A stretch of 64,000 nucleotides of DNA, taken from Lepus europaeus (Eukaryota; Chordata; Mammalia; Lagomorpha; Leporidae). This document shows positions 1-15,100 of this stretch, in pieces (the first letter of the stretch is position 1; the number at the start of each line of letters is the position of its first letter). The stretch is from NCBI RefSeq assembly GCF_033115175.1, contig NC_084837.1:66611266-66675265 (forward strand), written 5' to 3'. The position numbers and the translations under genes are program-made. The notes beneath the pieces were generated by a model. That model was not told where the DNA came from. It did not search any database and saw only the letters and a list, made by a program, of their open reading frames with translations.

Positions 1-59
1 CATGTTTTTCACCGAAGCTTTCTAGAAAATGTAAACTATGCAGCATCTCCTTTACCTAC

Positions 60-131
60 CAGAAAGTCCCGTACATTTTTATCAGTTGTACAGAAGCATA
101 TCTTGAGCAACTGATCTTTTACATCAAAGCC
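60..131 (-). CDS. SPG11: SPG11 coding exon 12 (residues 748-771)
   Basis: This is a 72-nt exon with acceptor TTTGTTATAG before 131 and donor CTG|GTAGGT after 60. It encodes GFDVKDQLLKICFCTTDKNV and RDFL, matching the human GFDVKGQLLKICF segment. It is the last SPG11 exon inside the window; exon 13 lies further left. Confidence 0.9.
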
Positions 132-3100
132 CTATAACAAACACAGGAAAACAAATGTATGTTAGATACAGAAGTACTCTATTATAGGCATATATCCTGT
201 TAGAATTCCACAGCCTTTCTGCTCTAATAAATATGCATCTTTCAACATCACATGTTTACTATCTCTAAAGTCCTTGAGCATTTTGCCAGAGCAAAGGCAG
301 CCCCCAGAACAATTTATATTAACATGAGGCTACCACACGACCAAAACAATAGCATTCTGCTAAAATGATTCATTTGAAAACAATGGTCAACATTAATAGT
401 AATCCCTTAACATGGTTTTAGTCCTCTCCTCTTCCAGAACTTACCGTGTGCAAGATCCCAACCACGAATGAGGGCCAAGTTTTAGCTTATTTCAGGAGAG
501 TCCTACTTCTATGACTTTTTTTTTTTTTTTTAATTTGACGGATAGAAAGTGAGAGAGAGACAGAGAGAAAGATCTTCCTTCCGTTGGTTCAACCCTCAAA
601 TGGCTGCAATGGCTGGAACTATGCTGATCCGAAGCCAGGAGCCAGGTGCTTCTTCCTGGTCTCCCACGCAGGTGCAGGGGCCCAAGCACTTGGGCCATCC
701 TCCACTGCCTTCCCGGGCCACAGCAGAGAGCTGTACTGGAAGAGGAGCAATCAGGACTAGAGCCCAGCGCCCATATGGGATACCGGTGCTGCAGGTGGAG
801 GATTAACCAAGTGAGCCACAGCACTGGCCCCAGTGACTTCTCCTTTTTAAATGAGGCAAAACCGGCCGGCGCCGTGGCTCAATAGGCTAATCCTCCGCCT
901 TGCGGCGCCGGCACACCGGGTTCTAGTCCCGGTCGGGGCACCGAATTCTGTCCCGGTTGCCCCTCTTCCAGGCCAGCTCTCTGCTATGGCCAGGGAGTGC
1001 AGTGGAGGATGGCCCAAGTGCTTGGGCCCTGCACCCCATGGGAGACCAGGAGAAGCACCTGGTTCCTGCCATCGGATCAGCGCGGTGCGCGGGCCGCAGC
1101 GCGCCAGCCGTGGCGGCCATTGGAGGGTGAACCAACGGCAAAGGAAGACCTTTCTCTCTGTCTCTCTCGCTCACTGTCCACTCTGCCTGTCAAAAAAAAA
1201 AAAAAATGAGGCAAAACCACTGGACATGAAGCACTAGCAAAGGCATAATCCACAATAAAGTTCATATAGAGATATAAGGTATTGCTTATACAAATAAGAG
1301 GTCTTGGCATGCTTTGACATGTACGACATTTTCTGTGAAAAACAGTATCTCCAGCAGAGTGCTAGATCTAACAGAGGGCAGGTGATAGAAACTTCGCTTA
1401 AAAATCTGCTCAAGAGACATGGAAATAACCTAAATACCCAACATGAATGGATAATCAAAGTGTGGTATGAATAGAAAATGGACTATTATTCAATCTTATA
1501 GGAGATGGAAATCTTGCCATTTGCAACAACATGGATGAACCCAGAGGACATTACACATAAGTGAAATAAGCCAGACATACAGGACAAATACTACATTGAT
1601 CTCATCTTAAAAATAATTATTTTTAACTCAAAGTAACACAGCAGAATGGTAGTTACCAGGGACTAGGCACAAAAGGAATGAAGGAAATATTGATTAAAAG
1701 ATACAAACTTCCAGATGTAAGTTCTGGGGACTTGAGTACAGTAGGTGACTACAGTTAACACCGTATTATATATATTATACATCATTATTTATAGTTAATA
1801 CTACATTATGGGGGCCAGCACTGTATCATAGCAGGTTAAGTTGCCGCCTGCAGTGTCACCATCCCACATGGGCACTGGTTTGAGACCTGGCTGCTCCACT
1901 TCCCATCCAGCTCTCTGATATGGCCTGGGAAAGCAGTAGAAGATGACCCAAGTCCTTGGGCCCCAGCACCCACTTGGGAGACCTGGAAGAAGCTCCTGGC
2001 TGCTGGCTTTGAATTGTCACAGCTCTAGCTGTTGATGTCAACTGGGGAGTGAACCAGCGGATGGAAGATCTTCCCGTCTTTCTGCCTCTCCTCTTTCTGT
2101 GTAATTCTGAATTTCAAACAAATAAATAAATCTTTAAAAAAAATACTGTATTATGGGGTAGGAGCTGTGGCGTAGTAGGTTAATCCTCCGCCTGTGGCGC
2201 CGACATCCCACATGGGTGCTGGTTCGAATATCAGCTGCTTCTATTTCGATTCAGCTTGCTGCGAAGGCCTGGAAAAGCAGTAGAAGATGGCCCAAATGCT
2301 TGGGCCCCTGCATCCAAGTGGGAGACCTAGAAGAAACTCCTGGTTCTAGATAGGCTCAGCTCCGGTCGTTTTGGCCATTTGGGGAGTGAACCAGAGGATG
2401 GGAGACCTTTCTCTTTGTCTTTCCCTCTCTCTGTCTGTAACCCTACCTCTCAAATAAACAAACACAATCTTTAAAAAAATACCATATTATATATATAGTT
2501 AATACTATATTTATTACATATGTGTTACATCATTTCCAAAGAAAGTAGATCCAGTGTTCTCAACATGCATATATGCATAAATGTGCACAATTAGTGAGAT
2601 GGTAGATATGTTAGTTTGATTCTGGCAATCTTTTCACAATGTACATATATATCAAAACACCTTAAATATACATGATTTGTAGCTGTCAGTCATACCTCAA
2701 CAAAGCTGGAGGAAAACATTCTCTGAGGAAGTTCTTAGTACCAAGGAACAGTTTATCTATTTATTTAAAAGATTTACTTATTTACTTATTTGAAAGGCAA
2801 AGCGACTGAGAGGAGGGGAACAGAGAGAGTAAGTGATCTTCCATCTGCTGTTTCACGTCTAATTGGCTACAATGGCCAGGGCTGGTCCAGACCAAAGCCA
2901 AGAGCCCAGAACTCCATTCAAGTCTCCTACATGGGTGGCAGGGACCCACGTACTTATACCATCTTTTGCTGCTTTCCCAGGCACATCATTAGGAAGCTGG
3001 ATAGGAAGTGGAACAGCCGGGACTCAAAATGGCACTCCAATATGAGATATGCCAAGTTTCAGGTGGTAGTTTTACCTGCTGAACCACAACACCAGCCCCG

Positions 3101-3155
3101 AGTAACATTATTTTTATAAAGATTTTTTATTTGTTTGAAAGTCAGAGTTAGAGAG

Positions 3156-3194
<39 letters not shown>

Positions 3195-6100
3195 CTTCTA
3201 TCTGCTGGTTCACTCCCTGAACGGCGCAACAGCCCAAGCTGAGCCAATCTGAAGCCAGGAGCTTCCTCTGGATCTCCCGTGCAGGTGTAGGGGCTCAAAG
3301 ACTTGGGACATCTTCTACTGCTTTCCCACGCCATAGCAGAGAGCTGGATCGGAAGTAAAGCAGCCAGGTCTCGAACTGGCACCCATATGGGATATAGGCA
3401 CTGCAGGCTGCAGCTTTACCTGTTACACCACAGCACCAGCCCCCAAGCAACATATTATTAATGTCATTACTTCCCAGCAAAGACTGCATAAATTTCCTAG
3501 TATGATACAACTCTGAATACAAATCGATTTTTTTATACTAACAAGAAATTATATTAAATGCATATTCTTGAGAGCGAGCGAGCCAGGAGCCAGAGCTTCC
3601 TCCAGGTCTCCCACTCGGGTGCAGCGGCCCAAGTACTTGGATCATCTTCTAATGCTTTCCCAGGCCATCAGCCAGGAGCTGGATTGGAAGAGGAACAGCT
3701 GGGACTCGAACTGGTGGCCATATGGGGCTTTAACCCACTGAGCCACAGCGCCACCCTAAATACATATTCTCTTACATTAAGAATTTTAAAATGACCAATT
3801 GTTTATACCACTCACCATATTCTTCAAAAGTTCAGAGGCTTCCTTTATATTTTTCTTTTTTAAATTGTCAAAAACCAAGTCGAGGCCTATTCTAATCAGC
3901 TCCTCGAGTCTTTGAGCAGAATGACCATTAATCCTGAAGAAGATTTGTGCCTCTGGTATTTTGTTGTTTAAAATGGCATCGGCAATGACTTCCTAGAAAA
4001 AGGAAGAAAATATATTTTTAAAAAATTTATTTATTGAAGGCAGAGTTAGAGAGAGAGACAAAGAGAGAAGTCCTCTACTAGTTCATTCCCCAAATGTCCA
4101 TGACAGCCAGGGCTGGGCCAGGCCAAAGCCAGGAGCCTGGAACTCCATCTGGATCTCCCACATGAGTGCACAAGCCCAAGGACTTGGGCCATCTTCTGCT
4201 GCTTTCCCAGGCACCTTAGCACTGTGCTGGACTAGACACAGAACAGCTGAGACTCAAACCAGTGCCCATAGGGGATGCTGGCATCACAGGCAGTCATTTA
4301 ACCTACTGTTTCCAAGACTGGTCCCAACATTTTTAAGTTCCTTTTTGTTATGATTATTAACGTAGATATTACACATTTATTAAGCATGTACTTAGGAACT
4401 TTACAAAATTCTAACTATTTACTTATTTTCAAATTATTTGAAAGGCAGAGAAATAGAAGAGACTGACAGATCTTCCATCTGCTGGTTCACTTCCCAAATG
4501 CCTGCAATAGCCATGCCTGGGCCAGGACTAAATCAGGAGCTCAGAACTGAATCTGGGTCTTCTACATGGGACCAAATCACCTGAGCCAGCACCTGCTGCC
4601 TCCCAGGGTGCACATCAGAAGAAAGCTGGACCAAAGTGGAAGTGGGACTTGAACCCAGGCACTCCAATATGGGATACAGGCATCCCAAGCAACACCTTAA
4701 CTGCTGTGCCAAATGCCCACTCCTACAGGACTTTTATTATTCAAAATCTACAATTAGATTTGAGACTAGGCACAGAGGATACAAGGTTGACTAACAAACC
4801 CTGTTTTCCTAGAATTCAGTCTAGTGGGAGCTACACAAAGTGCTGATTATAGTACTGTATGTAAGGGCTGTGATACAGGATGTAGGGTACTAGAGGAGGA
4901 GGGACCAGAAGAAAAGCACCTACATAAGAGGGCGACAAGAGACAAATCTTAAGATTAGAAAGTATTCCAAATGTATACTGAGAAGAGGACAAGTGCTCCC
5001 CAAAGAAGCAGCATCATGTGTGCAAAGGAAAGAAATGGCAAGGAATTCCAAATTACTCACATATCTGGAGAAAAACCTGGCTCGTGGATGAAATTTGCAA
5101 GAAAAGCCAAGGTTCCACCATGCAGGGCTGTGTGTGTGTGTGTGTGTGTGTGAGGTAAACAGCATCCTGAAATTTCAGTGGAGTCACTGAAAGCCCCTAA
5201 ATGTAAGAGGTGATAACTCACATACGTATGTTAGCCAGAAGACTCATGGAGCAGTGTGGAGACTGGACTGAGAGTGATTCGAGCTCTAGATAGTGAGGTA
5301 TTAGATAATTATTACAATAACCTAATGAGAAAAAAACCAAGATCCAAACCCCAGAGAGAACAAAAAGAAAGCATTTTTTTTTTGACAGGCAGATTTAGAC
5401 AGTGAGAAAGACAGAGAGAAAGGTCTTCCTTCCGTTGGTTCACCCCCCAAATGGCTGCTACGGCCGGCGTGTTGCACCGATCTGAAGCCAGGAGCCAGGT
5501 GCTTCCTCCTGGTCTCCATGCGGGTGCAGAGGCCCAACCACTTGGGCCATCCTCCACTGCCTTCCCAGGCCACAGCAGAGAGCTGGACTGGAAGAGGAGC
5601 AACCGGAACTAGTACCTGGCACCCCAACCAGGACTAGAACCCGGGGTGCTAGCACTGCAGGCGGAGGATTAGCCAAGTGAGCCGTGGCGCCGGCCAGGAA
5701 GCATTCTTAAATGGGGCTTCAAAGTGGTCTGAAAACCCAGGAAGTCACGAGCAAAATTGTGAAAATGTGTGCAAACACACACACATACACACACATTCCC
5801 ACACATGTAGTTAGTGACACATTTCACCCAAGTGATCAGTAACCTTCTGTAGCAAGTTAGAAATCATTGTTTCTAGGGAAAGAACACAGATCATTGATAG
5901 AGCTTTGGGTATTAAAAGAGGGAAAACAGGTAGAGACATCTGTGAAGGAGGCAGAAAACAAGCAGCCGAAACAGAAGGAAAACCGATGTTTAGTCACAGA
6001 ATGATTATGAGACAGAGTAAGGACAATCAAAGCAGGTACTTCATGTCCTCCACCCAAGAACAGTGGTCCTGAGAACCGGGCAGCATTTCAACATTGCTAC

Positions 6101-9100
6101 CTTGACTCTCCATTGATTCTGATGATCTGTGTTAAGTTATTTTGGCGTTTACCTTTCCAATACCATCGCTCTCCACGTGTGTGAAGGCATTCTTCTAGTC
6201 CCTTCTAAATCAAACTGAAGCCAGCACATCTTGGTTGCATCAACTTCTACTACAAAACTTCAACTGGCAAAAATGTTTAAACTACAATTTTGGATAGAAA
6301 GTAAACTGAGTGTATCTCCAAGTAATAATGTCATATGGTAAAAATTTCCTAAGATCTAATCAGCAGCAATTCAGTTTATTGGGAGGTCAGACGGAACACC
6401 GGAGTTCAAAGTGCCAGGTCCTCACCACTGCAGGAGTATTACTAAAGGAATGGCAGCCACTTCAGTCTCAGGATTAGACGTTTGTTACTGATGCCAGTGG
6501 TCAGACCCAGCATTAAGAGGGAGCCTCTTTGCTCTGAATTAAACGAAAAGGGCTTGTAGACACAAATTCGAAGTCATGTCCAGAGATTCCAAAACCTGTA
6601 AAACCCAAAACCCTTGCCAAAAACTGAGTCACAAGTGAATAGATTCTAAATTTTCTTTCTATTGTTTTCTGAGGTTCTCATAATGTGGCAAATGAAAGAA
6701 GTGATAATATTTATATTTACCTCAAAGCTGATCCTCTCCCATACATCACTTTCCTTTATTTTGGGGAGATCATCATTTACATCATATTCATCTTCAGCCT
6801 CAGTTAGCTTCCAAGGAAACTTTATCATGAAGGTTCGAAGTTCATTGATGTAGCTGGTCAAAATGTTCACTCCTTTCTGTAAGTGTTCATCTAGCTCTGA
6901 GGAAGATATCAATGTGTAATTCATATGCATATTATATGGGTACAGAGACAGAAAGAGACCAAGGGAGGGGGGATATTAATGACATACCACGGGCGAGTTA
7001 TAATTACAGAGCAATCTGGAGACTGCAAAATTCAAACTCAGTGTTTTCAGATTTCTAACAGTACATTTAAGATTTTTCCTATTTTCAAGCAGCTCTGCGT
7101 TTTAATATAACCCTTTTTGAATTCTTCATTAACGATTTGTCCTGGGTCTTTCTGCTAACCTTCCCAGTACCAAAACCCATTTCACTCATTTACACACTGA
7201 CTTGATCCATCTTCAGCAAATGACATTCCACCGGTTTCTGCTACTTCCTGCAACTATAAACCTCCGTCCTGTAACAGGAATGATACGGCTGCCTCCTTCA
7301 TTACTGGTATCCTTACCTGCACCATGAACAAAAAGCTCCTTGATTTGTTTGTTAAGGAAAGACAGTGTGAGATTAAGCAATTGTTCTGAAAAATGTTTGC
7401 TTTGGGCTTCAGAATCACTTTCTCTAATTGCTGAGCAAAGTAAATCCAATGCTGGTGTCAGGTCTTCCACATCTGAGAAAGAAGCAAAGAAAATAATAGA
7501 GAACATCACCATATTCCCAATAAAATTAACCCAATCAAAAGTATGTGCAGTTTTAAAAAATTATTTTCACTTCACACACACACACCTTTCATCTGCTGCT
7601 TCTTTCCCCAAATGCTCCTAATGACCAGAGTGGGGCCAGATCAAAGCCAGGATCTCAGATTCAATCTCGATCTCCCATGTGGGTGGTAGGAACTCAAGTA
7701 CTTGAGCCATCACCAGCAGGGTGTGCATAAGTGGAAAGCTGGACTGCAAGTGGAGGAGTTAGGACTCAAACCAGGCACTTGGATATGGAATGCCAGAGGT
7801 CTCAAGAGGCACCTTAACTGCTGCACCAAACATCCACCTCTGGTATTTTTAAACATAAAACAAGGACCATTTTTTTATTTTCAGAAAGCTCATAAAACTT
7901 TAATGAAGTCTTTTTACTTACAAAATCCAATGTTTCTAATTATTAGAAGTTACTATTCCTGCAACTATAATTATAATTTTGCTGACTACCTATATTTTCA
8001 GTATAATACTTGGTATTTTATAAATGCTACCATATTTTTCCTTTAACAATCAGAGTTAAGTGCTATTTTCCCTTTCCATAGATGAGAAAACCGAGGTTCA
8101 CAGAAGATAATTTGCCAAAGCTAACTTGGAAAGTAAGTTGCATACCCCAAATTTAAGTCTGTGTAATTCCAAAGCCATTCTCTTACACATGCAACGAAAA
8201 ATAAGAAGCGTGGACTCCTGAATCCTGTTGATTACTAAAAGACCAAATGAAGCGATTCCTGTTTATCCCAACATGTGATCTACCTTTATGATGGCTCTTG
8301 TGTGAGAATTATTGGAAACATGAATTTCTCTCAAGAGGTAGAGTTATTCTCATGCTTCTTATTCCAGACCCATCTTTACCTTTTAGAGCGGAGCAGCACA
8401 GTTAAGAATGGAGGGGAGGAATTATTGACCACAAACAGAAGCAAAAAAATGAACATGTAATTACCCATCCAATACACAAACCAGATCTTTTCCTATAAAA
8501 TGAACCAGATTAAAAAAAAAATCTGGAGCATTAAAATAGCCAGCAATTCAAGAGTAGGGAGACCAAACTCTACAATCAAAACAATGTTTTTTAAAGATTT
8601 ATTTATTTGAGGCTGGCGCTGTGGCTTAACAGGCTAATCCTCCGCCTTGTGGCGCCGGCACACCGGGTTCTAGTCCCGGTTGGGGCGCCGGATTCTATCC
8701 CGGTTGCCCATCTTCCAGACCAGCTCTCTGCTATGGCCTGGGAAGGCAGTGGAGGATGACCCAAGTCCTTGGGCCCTGCACCCCATGGGAGACCAGGAGA
8801 AGCACCTGGCTCCTGGCTTTGGATCAGCGAGATGCGCCGGCCGCAGCAGCCATTGGAAGGTGAACCAACGGCAAAAACGAAGACCTTTCTCTCTGTCATT
8901 CTCTCTCTCTCACTGTCCACTCTGCCTGTCAAAAAAAAAAATTTATTTATTTGAAAGGCAGAGTAACAGAGAAAGGGAAAAATTGATCTTTTATCTACTG
9001 GTTCACTCTCCAAAGGGCTAGGCCAGGTCAAAACCAGGAGCCTGGTCCAAGTACTTGGACTGTCTGCTGCTTTCCCAGGCACATTAGCAGGGAGCTGGAT

Positions 9101-12100
9101 CAGAAGTGGAGCAGCCAGGACTCCAACTGGCATCCATATGGGATGCTGGTATGCAAGAGAATGACTTAACCCTCTATACCACTATGTGGGTCCCAAGAAA
9201 AATTTGAAAAGAAAATTTCTAGGGGCCAGGGCTGTGGTACAATGGGTTAAGCCGTTGTCTGCAGCACAGGCATTGCATATTGAGGCCAGTTTGAGTCCCG
9301 GTTGCTCCAATTCTGATCTAGCTCCCTGCTAATGCATTTGGCAAAACAGTGGAAGATGGCTCAAGTGCCTGGGCCCCTGCACCCATTTGGGAGACCCAGA
9401 AGAAGCTCCTGGCTCCTATGTTTAGCCTGGCCCAGCCCCAGATGTTGCAGCCTTTCGGAGAGTGAACCAACAGATGGAAGCTCTCCATTTCTCCCTCTAA
9501 CTCTTTCAAATAAATAAAATAAATCTTTAAAAAATATATTTTAAAAATTTCTAATTGATATTCTCAGTGAGAACTATCATGGATGAAAAAGAACAAATTT
9601 CATTTTCTCCATATAACTAGAGTACAAGCTGACAAAACATTCTCGGTGGACAATTTATCAAGGGTTAGTATAATGATGTGGGGACAGACACTGTGGTACA
9701 GCGGGTTAAACTGCTGCTTGGGATGCCCATGTCTCACATCAGAGTGCCTGAGATTGAGTCCTGCTTCCACTTCCAATCCAGCTTCCTGCTAATGTACATG
9801 GGAGATAGTAGATGATGGCCCAAGTATTTGAGTCTCTGCCATGCATGTGGGAGACCAACATGTTAGTTCTAGGCTTCGGCCTATCCCAGTCTCAGCTATT
9901 GAATGCATCTGGGGAGTGAACCAATGGACAGAAGTTCTTTCTCCCTGTCAATCTGCCTTCCAATAAATAAACTTTTTAAAAAATAATGTAAATTGCATAT
10001 ACTTAGACCTGAAAATTTCATATCTAGAATTTATCTCAAGTAAACAATTATACATATGTGTGATCACATACACACATACCCACACACAGAAAATTTAGAA
10101 CACTTTACTAATAGTTAAAAAGTGCAATCAACTCTGGCCTCAGAATCAGCCCTTAAGGCATTCGGATCTGGCTGAAGAGCCCATGAGAGTATTTCAGGCA
10201 TGAAAAGCCAAGAAAGAGACTCTGGCAAAAAAAGAAAAAAAAAAAAAAACCAAGACCTAAATGAAAGATCTCTGTGAGTGAGATCCCAGTGGAAAGAATG
10301 GGCCATCAAAGAAGGAGGTATCTTTCTCTGAAGGGAGGAGAGAACTTCCACCTTGACTATGACCTTATCTAAAGATCGGAGTAGGCAAACTCAAAAGGCT
10401 TCCATAGCCTTGGCAACTCATGACAAGAGCCTAGGGTGATTACTGACGCCATAAACAGGAGTGTCAATTTGTTAAGTCAACAAGAGGAGTCACTGTGCAC
10501 TTACTCCCCATGTAGGATCTCTGTCCTTAATGTGTTGTACAATGTGAATTAATGCTGTAACTAGTACTCAAACAGTACTTTACATTTTGTGTTTCTATGT
10601 GGGTGCAAACTGTTGAAATCTTTACTTAATGTATACTAAATTGATCTTCTGTATATAAAGATAATTGAAAATGAACCTTGATGTGAATGGAATGGGGGAG
10701 AGAGCGGGAGATGGGAGAGTTGCAGGCGGGAGGGAAGTTATGGGGGGAAAAAGCCACTGTAATCCATAAGCTATACTTTGGAAATTTATATTTATTAAAT
10801 AAAAGTTAAAAAAAAAGTGCAATCAATCTAGATATCTACCTAGAGCTCAGCTATGTAAATTATGATACAGTCTATAAAGCAAAATTTCTATGCAACCAAA
10901 ATAATAGATATTATTAACAAGAAAGATGCCCATAATATATTATCAAGTAAACAAACTATGTATGAGGAAAACCTTTTATTACCCTATTCTTCTAAGGAGA
11001 GGGTAACCAACATACCTGGTTGAAACATAAAAGTCAATTTTCCCATTTGACAAAAAGGAAACCTAAGGTGCTGGCATTGTGGTGTAGCACGTAAAGCTGC
11101 CACCTGCGACACTGGCATCCCACATGGGTACCAGTTCATATCTTGGCTGCTCCACTTCCAACCCAGCTCCCTGCTCGGGAAAAGTGGTGGAATTCAGCCC
11201 AAGTGTTTGTGCCCTTGCCTTCTATGTGGAAGACCCAGATGAAGTTTCTGGCTCCTGGCTTCGGCTTGGCCCAGCCCTGGCCATTGCAGCCATCTGGGGA
11301 ATGAATCAGCAAAATGAAGAGCTCGCTCTTTCTGTCTCTCCCTCTAACTTTCAAATAAATAGGTAAATCTTTTTTTTTTTTTTAAAGCATAGTCAAAATC
11401 TTGAAGTGTCGGTAATACTGCAATAAAAGCAGAAGAATCAAGGTGAAAAATTCTCGTAACAAATGCCAATCCATAACTCAGAAAGCCATACTTGTCAATA
11501 CACATCTCAGACAGTTGCAAGAATTGGCAATTTTCCAAATGGATTTTACTCTCTTATATAAAACTCTTTAATCTCAAAGATCATCTCTTCCTTACAGGCT
11601 AAAAATATAAAACACAGTAAAGGACATGAACCTGACTTAGAATGAGAACATTACAGATTTGGACAGTTTTGTCAAATTTCCACAAAGCATACAAAATCAT
11701 GTGACTGAGATTTGGTAAATAAATCATCAGAAAACACCAATAATTTTAAGGTGCTTACTTACTTAATACTTACTTCTTAAATATAAATGAGATGAAAAGT
11801 GGTCAAATTCATCAGGTACAGAAGATTCTGAGGACGGATTAAAAAGATTTTCTTTGCTCTTCAAAAAGAAATCGACTGTGTCCAGCTGACGATTTGCTAT
11901 CCCAGCCTAAATAGGGGGTAAACTTTTAAAAATTTTAATAGGAAAAAAAATCAGGATACAGATTTTTTTTTAAAAATCTTTAGTAGAATATGAGCTGAGT
12001 TTTAAGGATACACAAAGCTATATTTATTTTGCTTTGAGTACTGGGTTCTTAGTGAAGATTCTTACAATGAACATGTGATCTGAGGCCAGTCTCTAACCTT

Positions 12101-15100
12101 TTTGACATGTTTCTGCTTCAGCAAAAGCAGCTTACTATACTAGAAAACCCTGCCCACAGCTCGGATTTTATAATTCTAAAACTATTCTTGGGGGTCACCC
12201 TTCCAGTCAAGTTATAGTTTATCTGAAGATATTACAACTGTAAGATGTAAAGTGAACTGAAAAAGTGGGCTAAAAACAGACTGCTGCTTCTAAGCAGGTA
12301 TCTTGGAGAACTTTCCTACCCAGAGCGTTTAAAAAAAAAAAAATCACAGATTAAATACACACGTCCAAATGGGAAATCAGGAGAATCCTCAAGGCATAAA
12401 AAACTAGGAGGGGACAGACAACCTCAAAAAAGCGATGGAGCTCTAAAGCTCCTGAAACCATTTACAGACCTCCGATGGCCCAAAAAAGCAGGCACTGGAA
12501 AAAACAGGCAAGGTTGCCTTGTCTTAAAGTGAATAAGGTGTTTTGAGAACATAGCCATACCTTTTAAATCACATATCACCCAAGACTACATCAGCACAGC
12601 TAACTAATTACAATATAGATAACAGGCCTACAAAATCTACAGTATTTACTACCTGATCCTTTACAGGAAAAACCTGCCACCTTCAGCCTAAATCATTGTG
12701 CATAAGAATCACTTGGAGAGCTTCCCAAAATGTGGACTGCTGACCTTGACTCCCAATTTAATGATTCAGTAGATCCGGGGTAGGGCCTAAGAACCTGTAT
12801 TTCTTATGTATTTATGTATATATGCATGTATGAATTTATTTCAAAGGCAGAGTGACATGGAGAGAGATCTTCCATTCACTGGTTCATGCCTCAAATACCC
12901 ACAAAGGATGGGGCTGAGCCAGGCAAAGCCAGGAGCTCCATCTGGGTCTCCAATATAGGTGGCAGGGGTCCAAGTACTATCTCCTAGGCACATTAGCAGG
13001 AAGTTGGATCGGAGGCAGAGGTGGGATTCAATCCCAGGCACTCTGATATGGGATGTGAGTTTTCCAAGCGGCAGTTTATACTGCTGTGTCACAACGCCCA
13101 ACCAAGAACCTGTATTTCTTACAAATTCTCAGGTAATGGTGATGCTGCTGGCTAGGCACCAGAATTTGAGAAATAATCACCAAAGTTCTAGATATTAACT
13201 TACTAGGTTGGGCTAAGATATTGGTGGAAGCCATATAAAGAAGAAGAAAAGACTGGATCGATCTGGGGTTCATGAAAGGTGATACCTCCAAAACAAGAAT
13301 GAGCTAGAAAAGTTAGGGGCTCCAAAGGGAGACCAAAAACAAATGTATACTTTTGCTCTGGGTCAAGGAGGAGAAACTGAAGTAGATATGATTAAATAAG
13401 AAAAGATTCTGTTTTTTAGGACATAAATGCTAAAGTACTTTGATGAGTTAAGAACTTTGCACCTTTCAAATGCTTCAGAAAAAAAAAGTACACAGTTAAA
13501 ACGAATGTGGTAAAATGTTAATTGATGAACCTGGGGGGCGGGGTGAATTGATGTAAATTTCACTACTCCCTGAAGTTGTCCTATAGATGTAAAAATTTCC
13601 CAGATAACACATTTAAAAACACTCACCAAATAGCAATTCTAGAAATAACAAAATAAAAAAAAAACTGAAATTAGAAACTCAGTATATGTGTTTATCAGGT
13701 TAGACACAGCTGAATAGAGACTTAATGCACTGAGATACATGAAGAAAGTATTACACAACACTACAACTCAGAGGTTAAGAGAAATTGAGGTAAGAGTCAA
13801 ATCTTGCCATTTCTGATTAAAAGTGTGGCAACTTGGCCGGCGCCGTGGCTTAACAGACTAATCCTCCGCCTTGCGGCACCAGCACACCAGGTTCTAGTCC
13901 CGGTTGGAGTGCCGGATTCTATCCCGGTTGCCCCTCTTCCAGGCCAGCTCTTGGGCCCTGCACCCGCATGGGAGACCAGGAGAAGCGCCTGGCTCCTGGC
14001 TTCGGATCAGCACGATGCGCCGGCCGCAGCGGCCATTGGAGGGTGAACCAACGGCAAAAAGGAAGACCTTTCTTTCTGTCTTCTTACTATCCACTCTGCC
14101 TGTCAAAACAAAAAAAGAAAAAAGTGTGGCAACTGGAAAATTGCCCAGTCCAATTTGCAGTTTCAAGCACACAGAACACTATGATAGCTGAAATTTAACA
14201 GGTTATGCACTGAGTCTCAACCAGTTTTCAATAATTAATACCAAATAGACTAGCATTTTTCAATCAAGGGCAATTAGAGAGATACAAATAGCAAAACTGT
14301 AGAACACCAAAAACAAAGAAAAGAGGCCTTGGGGTGGGGTGTGGCGGGGCCAGCGAGGCCAGGCAGGGGGATGAGAGACTACTTCTCCATGAAAACAGGA
14401 TCTGGAAGGCAGCAGAAAGTGAGCACTGCCTATCTAGAAGTGCTAACCAAACAACAGTATTTCTGAAGACCTACTACAAAATAGAACTCATTAGTTAGAT
14501 TACAAATTGAATTCAGCAGCTGTCAGAGCCACATTAAATGAGATTCTAAATGATACCCTTCAGGCAAAGGGAAGGCCTAAAATGTGAGAAGAAATGAAGA
14601 GCAGCAAAAATGTATAGTAACTGTTTAAAGTATATCAACCTGAATATATAAAAATAATGTTCAATATGAGGCGGTGCAAGCTAAGAGCATAGGATCGAGG
14701 AAGGGTCACACATTCAAAGATACCCATAATATTCTGTCTTATCTGAATGGTGTGTTATTACTTAAAATATATACTACTCATTATTATGTGGGGGGAGGAA
14801 AAGAAGCTAAGACAACATTGTATCCAATACACAATAATTGAACTCATTCCCATACCTGTACCCACACATTACGTCAGGGGAGAGGCTCTGGAGTACCAGT
14901 GTCTGAGTTCCAATCCTTGGGCTACCACCTACTGCCCTTGTACAAGTATTACCTGAACCGCATTTCCTAACCTCTCCATGCTTCAGTCCCTTCATCTAAG
15001 AAACAAAGATACTAGTATTTACCAATGTAAATACCATGGAGAGTATTTACCAATAAGTAATAAGAATAGTGAGATAATACTTGATTATTAATATATAGAA

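Larger units (their letters stand above)
1405..2715 (+). mobile_element. Old L1M 3' end, split by two SINEs
   Basis: L1 ORF2-end and 3' UTR sequence (GGAAATAACCTAAATACCCA, ACAACATGGATGAACCC, ending CTCAACAAAGCTGG) is interrupted at 1811-2143 and 2156-2479. The pieces join in order, so they were one element. It lies in SPG11 intron 11. Confidence 0.85.

Noticed and set aside
864-960. tRNA-like gene signals (A and B box, GGTTCTAGTCCCGG)
   Set aside because: These are the tRNA-derived heads of C-type SINEs and recur in dozens of copies; no cloverleaf tRNA gene is implied.
8603-9133. 176-codon minus-strand open frame
   Set aside because: It spans two nested SINEs; similar frames recur in nearly every C-type SINE copy in the window.
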